DNA of 64,000 nt from Amycolatopsis lurida (GTDB taxonomy: Bacteria > Actinomycetota > Actinomycetes > Mycobacteriales > Pseudonocardiaceae). Of this stretch, positions 60,339 through 64,000 are shown piece by piece. Where the stretch lies: the NCBI RefSeq assembly GCF_900105055.1, contig NZ_FNTA01000004.1, positions 2,821,501-2,885,500 of the forward strand, written 5' to 3'. The first letter of the stretch is position 1. Each line of letters starts with the position of its first letter. The position numbers and the translations under genes were made by a program. The notes beneath the pieces are model-generated. The model saw only the letters and a program-made list of their open reading frames with translations, was not told the DNA's origin and did not search any database.

Positions 60339-61696
60339 CAGACCTCCGCCCCGGCGAGCGCCAGACCTCGGGTGCTCGCCACTTCCGACTGCTGTTTGCG
60401 CAGGTACACCGCCCAGGTGACGGCGAAGCACAGGCCGTAGAAGACGAGGAAGGCGACGAACGCCGGCACCCCGCTCTTCGTGTCCGCGAACGAATGACGG
60501 AAGGCCAGGTTGATGAAGAGGCCCCCGAGCGCGCCGATCGCTCCGGCCAGCCCGATCAAAGCCCCGGAGAGCTTGCGGGCCTTGAGCATCTCCAGCGTCT
60601 CGTCCGCGCCCTCGCTGATCGCGACCTTCGCCTTGGCGCGGAAGATCGCCGGGATCATCTTGTACGTCGAGCCGTTGCCGATACCGGTGAGCACGAACAG
60701 CACGATGAACGCGACGGTGAACAGCGCCAGCGAGTTCGACGTCGACGCGAGGATCAGCACCACGGTCGCCGCGGCCATGCCGACGAACGTCACGAAGGTG
60801 ATCTTTCCGCCTCCGATGCGGTCGGCCAGCCAGCCGCCCGTCGGCCGTGAGAACGAACCGAGCAGCGGCCCGAGGAACGTCACCGCGGCCGCCTGCAACG
60901 GCGTGCGACCGAACTGGTTCTGCAGCACCAGGCCGAAGGCGAAGCTGTACCCGATGAACGAACCGAACGTGCCGACGTAGAGGAACGACATCACCCAGGT
61001 GTGCGGGTCCTTGACGACCTCGCGCATCGCCTTGGTGTCGCCCTTCATCGAGGCGAGGTTGTCCATGAAGAAGTACGCGCAGGTCGCGGCGACCACGATC
61101 AGCGGGATGTAGATGTAGAGGACCACCCGCGGCGCGGTCGCGCCGACGGTGCCGATGACCAGCAGGCCGATCAGCTGGATCGCCGCCACCCCGAGGTTCC
61201 CGCCGCCCGCGTTGAGCCCGAGCGCCCAGCCCTTGTGCTTCTCGGGGTAGAAGGCGTTGATGTTGGTCATCGACGACGCGAAGTTCCCGCCGCCGACCCC
61301 GCCGAGCGCGGCGATCAGCAGGAACGTGCCGAGCGAGGTACCCGGCTCCATCGCGATCGCCGCCAGGATCGTGGGCGCCAGCAACAGCATCGCGCTGACG
61401 ATCGTCCAGTTCCGGCCACCGAACCGTGCCACCGCGAAGGTGTACAGCGGCCGCATCAACGCGCCGATCAGAGTCGGCGTCGAGACCAGCAGGAACTTGT
61501 CGGCGGCCGAGAACCCGTACTGCGGCCCCATGAACAGGACCATGACCGACCACAGTGTCCAGACGGAGAAGCCGATGTGCTCGGCCAGGATGGAGAACCA
61601 GAGGTTCCGCCGGGCGACCTTCTTCCCGGTCTCCTCCCAGAACCGCTCGTTCTCCGGATCCCAGTGCTCGATCCAGCGCTTTCCACGAGCGTGCAT
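60338..61696 (-). CDS. narK: Nitrate/nitrite transporter NarK
   Basis: A 452-residue MFS transporter of the nitrate-nitrite porter family. The two nitrate signatures GGGNFASSMTNINAFYP and GNGSTYKMIPAIFRAKA are present, with 12 spans. An AAGGAGG site precedes ATG 61696, in a 29-base gap after the FAD reductase gene. It imports nitrate for the assimilatory pathway encoded by its neighbours. Confidence 0.95.
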   Translation of the reverse strand: MHARGKRWIEHWDPENERFWEETGKKVARRNLWFSILAEHIGFSVWTLWSVMVLFMGPQYGFSAADKFLLVSTPTLIGALMRPLYTFAVARFGGRNWTIVSAMLLLAPTILAAIAMEPGTSLGTFLLIAALGGVGGGNFASSMTNINAFYPEKHKGWALGLNAGGGNLGVAAIQLIGLLVIGTVGATAPRVVLYIYIPLIVVAATCAYFFMDNLASMKGDTKAMREVVKDPHTWVMSFLYVGTFGSFIGYSFAFGLVLQNQFGRTPLQAAAVTFLGPLLGSFSRPTGGWLADRIGGGKITFVTFVGMAAATVVLILASTSNSLALFTVAFIVLFVLTGIGNGSTYKMIPAIFRAKAKVAISEGADETLEMLKARKLSGALIGLAGAIGALGGLFINLAFRHSFADTKSGVPAFVAFLVFYGLCFAVTWAVYLRKQQSEVASTRGLALAGAEV

Positions 61697-61725
61697 GAGG
61701 TCCTCCTTGGTGGATGCGTTCGGGT

Positions 61726-63153
61726 TCACTGGGCGGCCAGCCATTTCGCGACCCCGTCGACGGCGTCCTTGCAGCCGCCGCAGCCGGTCGTCGCGCGGGT
61801 CGCCCCGGCGAGGGCGGGGACGTCGGTGGCGCCGCCGCGCCACGCTTCGACGAGCCGTCCCTTGGTCACCGCGTTGCAGCGGCAGATGACCGCCGACGCG
61901 GGCAGATCGGCCGGGCTCGCCGCCGACGGCGCCCCCGGTGGCAGTGAGCGTCCTAAAAGGACTGCGAGCCGGTCTTCGGGTACCGGCGTACCCCGGTCGT
62001 AGAGCTGCGTGATCGTCGCGGCCGCGTCGGGCAGGCCGAGCAGGATCGCACCGGTCACCCGGTTCTCGCGGATGACGAGCTTGCCGTAGCGGCAGCCCGC
62101 CGGGTCGCTGAAGGTGAGCACTTCGGCGGACGGGTCGTCCGCGCCGGTCATCGTCTCGCCGAGCGCGGTGAGGTCGATGCCGCGGGCCTTGAGCCGCGTC
62201 ACCGCCTGGGTGCCGCGATATCGTGACGCGGATTTCGTGCCGGTGACCAGATCCGCGACGACGGCGGCCTGTTCCCACGCGGGTTGTACGAGCCCGCCGA
62301 ACGCGCCCGGATGCTTCGCGCAGTCGCCGATCGCGTGGATCCGGCCGTCGCTGGTGCGCAGCAGGTCGTCGACGACGATGCCGCCCTCGACGGTCAGCCC
62401 GGCGTCCACGGCCAGTTTCGTCTCCGGCCGGACGCCGGTGGAGACGACGATGAGATCGGCGGGCACGTGCGTGCCGTCGTCGAGTTTGAGCCCGTCGCCG
62501 CTGACGTAGCGCGCGGCCCCGACACCTAGCCGGAAGGCGACGCCGAGCTCTTCGAGCTTCCTGGTCAGCACCCGCGCGGATTCCGCGTCGAGCTGGCGTT
62601 CCATGATGTGCGGCATCGGATGCACGACGGTGACGAGGTTTCCCCGCCCGGCGAGGCCCCGTGCGGCTTCCAGGCCGAGCAGCCCGCCGCCGAGCACCGC
62701 GACCGGGGCGCCCAGTTTGGCCGCGTCCAGGATGCGCGCGCAGTCGTCGAGGGTGCGGAACGCGACGACGTCCGGGCCGGGTTCGAGCCCTTCGACCGGC
62801 GGCATCCACGGGTTCGCGCCGGTGGCGAGCACGAGCGCGTCGTAGTCCACAGTGGACCCGTCGTCGAGGTGCACGCGCCGCGCCGCGCGGTCGATCGAGG
62901 TCGCGGTGACCCCGCGGCGCAGGTCGGCCCCGGTACGGGACGGCCAGTCGTCATCGTGGAGCCGGACCACCTCGGGCCGCATCGTCCCGGCGACCACCGA
63001 CGACAGCAGCACCCGGTTGTAGGCGGTATGCGTCTCCGCGCCGACGACGGTGAGCCGGACGCGTTCACCGTCGGGATCGCGGCGGCGGATGTCGTCCGCC
63101 AGCCGCGCGCCCGCCATCCCGTATCCGGCGATGACCACCGACCGGGGGCTCAC
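61726..63153 (-). CDS. NAD(P)H-FAD reductase with BFD [2Fe-2S] domain (NasB-type)
   Basis: A 475-residue protein resembling the N-terminal half of NirB. It has VVIAGYGMAGARLADDIRR, VLATGANPWMPPVEG, VAVLGGGLLGLEAARGL, and GRIHAIGDC, then a C-terminal [2Fe-2S] domain with CRCNAVTKGRL and GCGGCKDAVDGVAKWL. The sirohaem domain is absent, so it is not a nitrite reductase. It most likely feeds electrons to the nitrate reductase encoded immediately upstream. The GTG at 63153 overlaps its stop (GTGA). Confidence 0.85.
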   Translation of the reverse strand: MSPRSVVIAGYGMAGARLADDIRRRDPDGERVRLTVVGAETHTAYNRVLLSSVVAGTMRPEVVRLHDDDWPSRTGADLRRGVTATSIDRAARRVHLDDGSTVDYDALVLATGANPWMPPVEGLEPGPDVVAFRTLDDCARILDAAKLGAPVAVLGGGLLGLEAARGLAGRGNLVTVVHPMPHIMERQLDAESARVLTRKLEELGVAFRLGVGAARYVSGDGLKLDDGTHVPADLIVVSTGVRPETKLAVDAGLTVEGGIVVDDLLRTSDGRIHAIGDCAKHPGAFGGLVQPAWEQAAVVADLVTGTKSASRYRGTQAVTRLKARGIDLTALGETMTGADDPSAEVLTFSDPAGCRYGKLVIRENRVTGAILLGLPDAAATITQLYDRGTPVPEDRLAVLLGRSLPPGAPSAASPADLPASAVICRCNAVTKGRLVEAWRGGATDVPALAGATRATTGCGGCKDAVDGVAKWLAAQ

Positions 63154-64000
63154 GCGACGGCCTCGGCCGGGGCGAGCGCGACCGCGCACACCTTGAACTC
63201 GGGCATCCGGCTCGTCGGGTCGAGCGCCGGGTTGGTCAGCAGGTTCGCCCTGCCCTCGCCGGGGAAGTGGAACGGCAGGAACACCAGGTCGGGGCGCAGC
63301 GACGCCACGCAGCGAACGCGTGCGACGGTCTCCCCGCGGCGGGACCGCACGACGGCGAGATCGCCCTCGGCCAGTCCCGCGCGAGCAGCGGTGTCGGGAT
63401 GAACTTCCACGAAGGCCTCCGCCACGACGTCGTTGAGTTCCTTGACCAGCCGGGTCTGCGCCCCGGACTGGTAGTGCTGCAGGACCCGCCCGGTGGTGGC
63501 CTGCAAGGGGAATTCGGCGTCGGGCAGTTCGGCCGGGCCGACGTGGTCCACCGGGACGAACCGTGCGCGGCCGTCCGGGTGGGCGAAGCGGTCGAGGAAC
63601 ATCCGCGGCGTGCCGGGATGCGATTCCGCCGGGACGGGCCAGTAGAGGGCCTCGCCGTCACGGAGCCGGTCGTAGGTGATGCCCGAGTAGTCGGCGACAC
63701 CGCCCTTGGATGCCTGGCGAAGCTCGGTGAAGACGGTCTCGGCGTCCGTCGGGAACCGGCCATCGGGCTGGCCGAACCGGCGGGCGAGCTCGGAGAGCAC
63801 GTAAAGATCGGTCTTCGCGCCGGACGGTGGATCGATCGCCTTGCGGCGCAGGAGGATCCGGCCTTCGAGGTTGGTCATCGTGCCGTCCTCCTCGGCCCAC
63901 TGGGTGACCGGCAGGACGACGTCGGCCATCGCCGCCGTCTCCGACAGGACGAGGTCCGAGACCACCAGGAAGTCCAAAGAGGACACCTTGTCCTGGATGT
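63150..64000 (-). CDS. Assimilatory nitrate reductase, C-terminal part (cut by window edge)
   Basis: The molybdopterin-family catalytic subunit, running off the window. The 283 residues visible from V63986 continue further upstream in frame. Seen are SLDFLVVSDLVLSETAAMADVVLPVTQWAEEDGTMTN (pterin-binding part), and the MopB-CT domain LQATTGRVLQHYQSGAQTRLVKEL with NPALDPTSRMPEFKVCAV typical of assimilatory enzymes. The N-terminal 4Fe-4S cysteines would be outside the window. It heads the nitrate/nitrite operon. Confidence 0.9.
   Translation of the reverse strand, partial: IQDKVSSLDFLVVSDLVLSETAAMADVVLPVTQWAEEDGTMTNLEGRILLRRKAIDPPSGAKTDLYVLSELARRFGQPDGRFPTDAETVFTELRQASKGGVADYSGITYDRLRDGEALYWPVPAESHPGTPRMFLDRFAHPDGRARFVPVDHVGPAELPDAEFPLQATTGRVLQHYQSGAQTRLVKELNDVVAEAFVEVHPDTAARAGLAEGDLAVVRSRRGETVARVRCVASLRPDLVFLPFHFPGEGRANLLTNPALDPTSRMPEFKVCAVALAPAEAVA

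Noticed and set aside
1..64000. A defence island, biosynthetic cluster or prophage
   Set aside because: No restriction, toxin-antitoxin, retron, NRPS, PKS, integrase or structural phage genes are seen; the genes are core and regional functions.
1..64000. tRNA or rRNA genes and riboswitches
   Set aside because: No cloverleaf, conserved rRNA segment or recognisable cobalamin or other riboswitch was seen, including the short region before cobD.

Overview
The window is a GC-rich actinobacterial chromosome segment. GTG and TTG starts are frequent, neighbouring genes often overlap by 1-8 bases, and third codon positions are strongly G/C. Gene content points to a mycolata-related actinomycete of the Pseudonocardiales, and Amycolatopsis is my best guess. 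The basis is: mycothiol-type DinB enzymes, AdnAB recombination helicase-nuclease, SpoIIM/DUF58/MoxR cluster, and blocks whose order matches Mycobacterium tuberculosis Rv2228c-Rv2236c, Rv3199c-Rv3204 and Rv0252-Rv0261c (remembered orders, not searched). There are no rRNA, tRNA, CRISPR, transposase or phage genes. The window looks like core and regional-accessory chromosome rather than an island.

Layout. 0-0.85 kb: 3' end of a dimethylsulfone monooxygenase-like gene. 0.9-9.7 kb: GT-C glycosyltransferase, RNase H/phosphatase, zinc-ribbon protein and Nif3-like protein on the minus strand; secreted chorismate mutase, low-molecular-weight tyrosine phosphatase, SURF1 and a PaiB-like flavoprotein on plus; CobD on minus. 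9.7-12.4 kb: gluconate module (GntR regulator divergent from kinase and permease, with two tandem operators between). 12.4-13.3 kb: ArsR-type regulator with an AHSA1 partner. 13.35-20.2 kb: a sugar operon (ROK regulator, binding protein, two permeases, family 4 glycosidase, sugar kinase) with no ATPase gene. 20.5-21.8 kb: TetR operon and a small secreted peptide. 21.9-30.5 kb: NudC, an M16 peptidase pair, two DUF2207 membrane proteins and a zinc metallopeptidase.

30.5-41.2 kb: RDD protein, SpoIIM, a secreted protein of unknown function, a DinB/maleylpyruvate isomerase-type enzyme, DUF58, MoxR, DUF4350, DUF4129, a large membrane protein and a second zinc metallopeptidase. 41.4-50.5 kb: small membrane protein, potassium channel, DoxX-like protein, adnB-adnA and an alkyltransferase-like protein. 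50.5-56.3 kb: iron-box-controlled siderophore-interacting protein, orphan histidine kinase, HemD-like protein with a WYL regulator, DUF3224 protein and AlkZ-like winged-helix protein. 56.4-64 kb: assimilatory nitrate/nitrite operon (nitrate reductase end, NAD(P)H-FAD reductase, NarK, NirB, NirD and a HemD-winged-helix fusion).

The most unusual signal is not a gene. At least seven families of short intergenic palindromes and repeats recur through the window, mostly at convergent gene ends, and one family overlaps stop codons. Next in interest are three promoter architectures in which an operator lies inside or abuts a near-leaderless start (ArsR, TetR, iron box), and the tandem 21-bp-phased repeats found identically arranged at two loci 13 kb apart. 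I did not find a clearly novel multi-gene defence or biosynthetic system.
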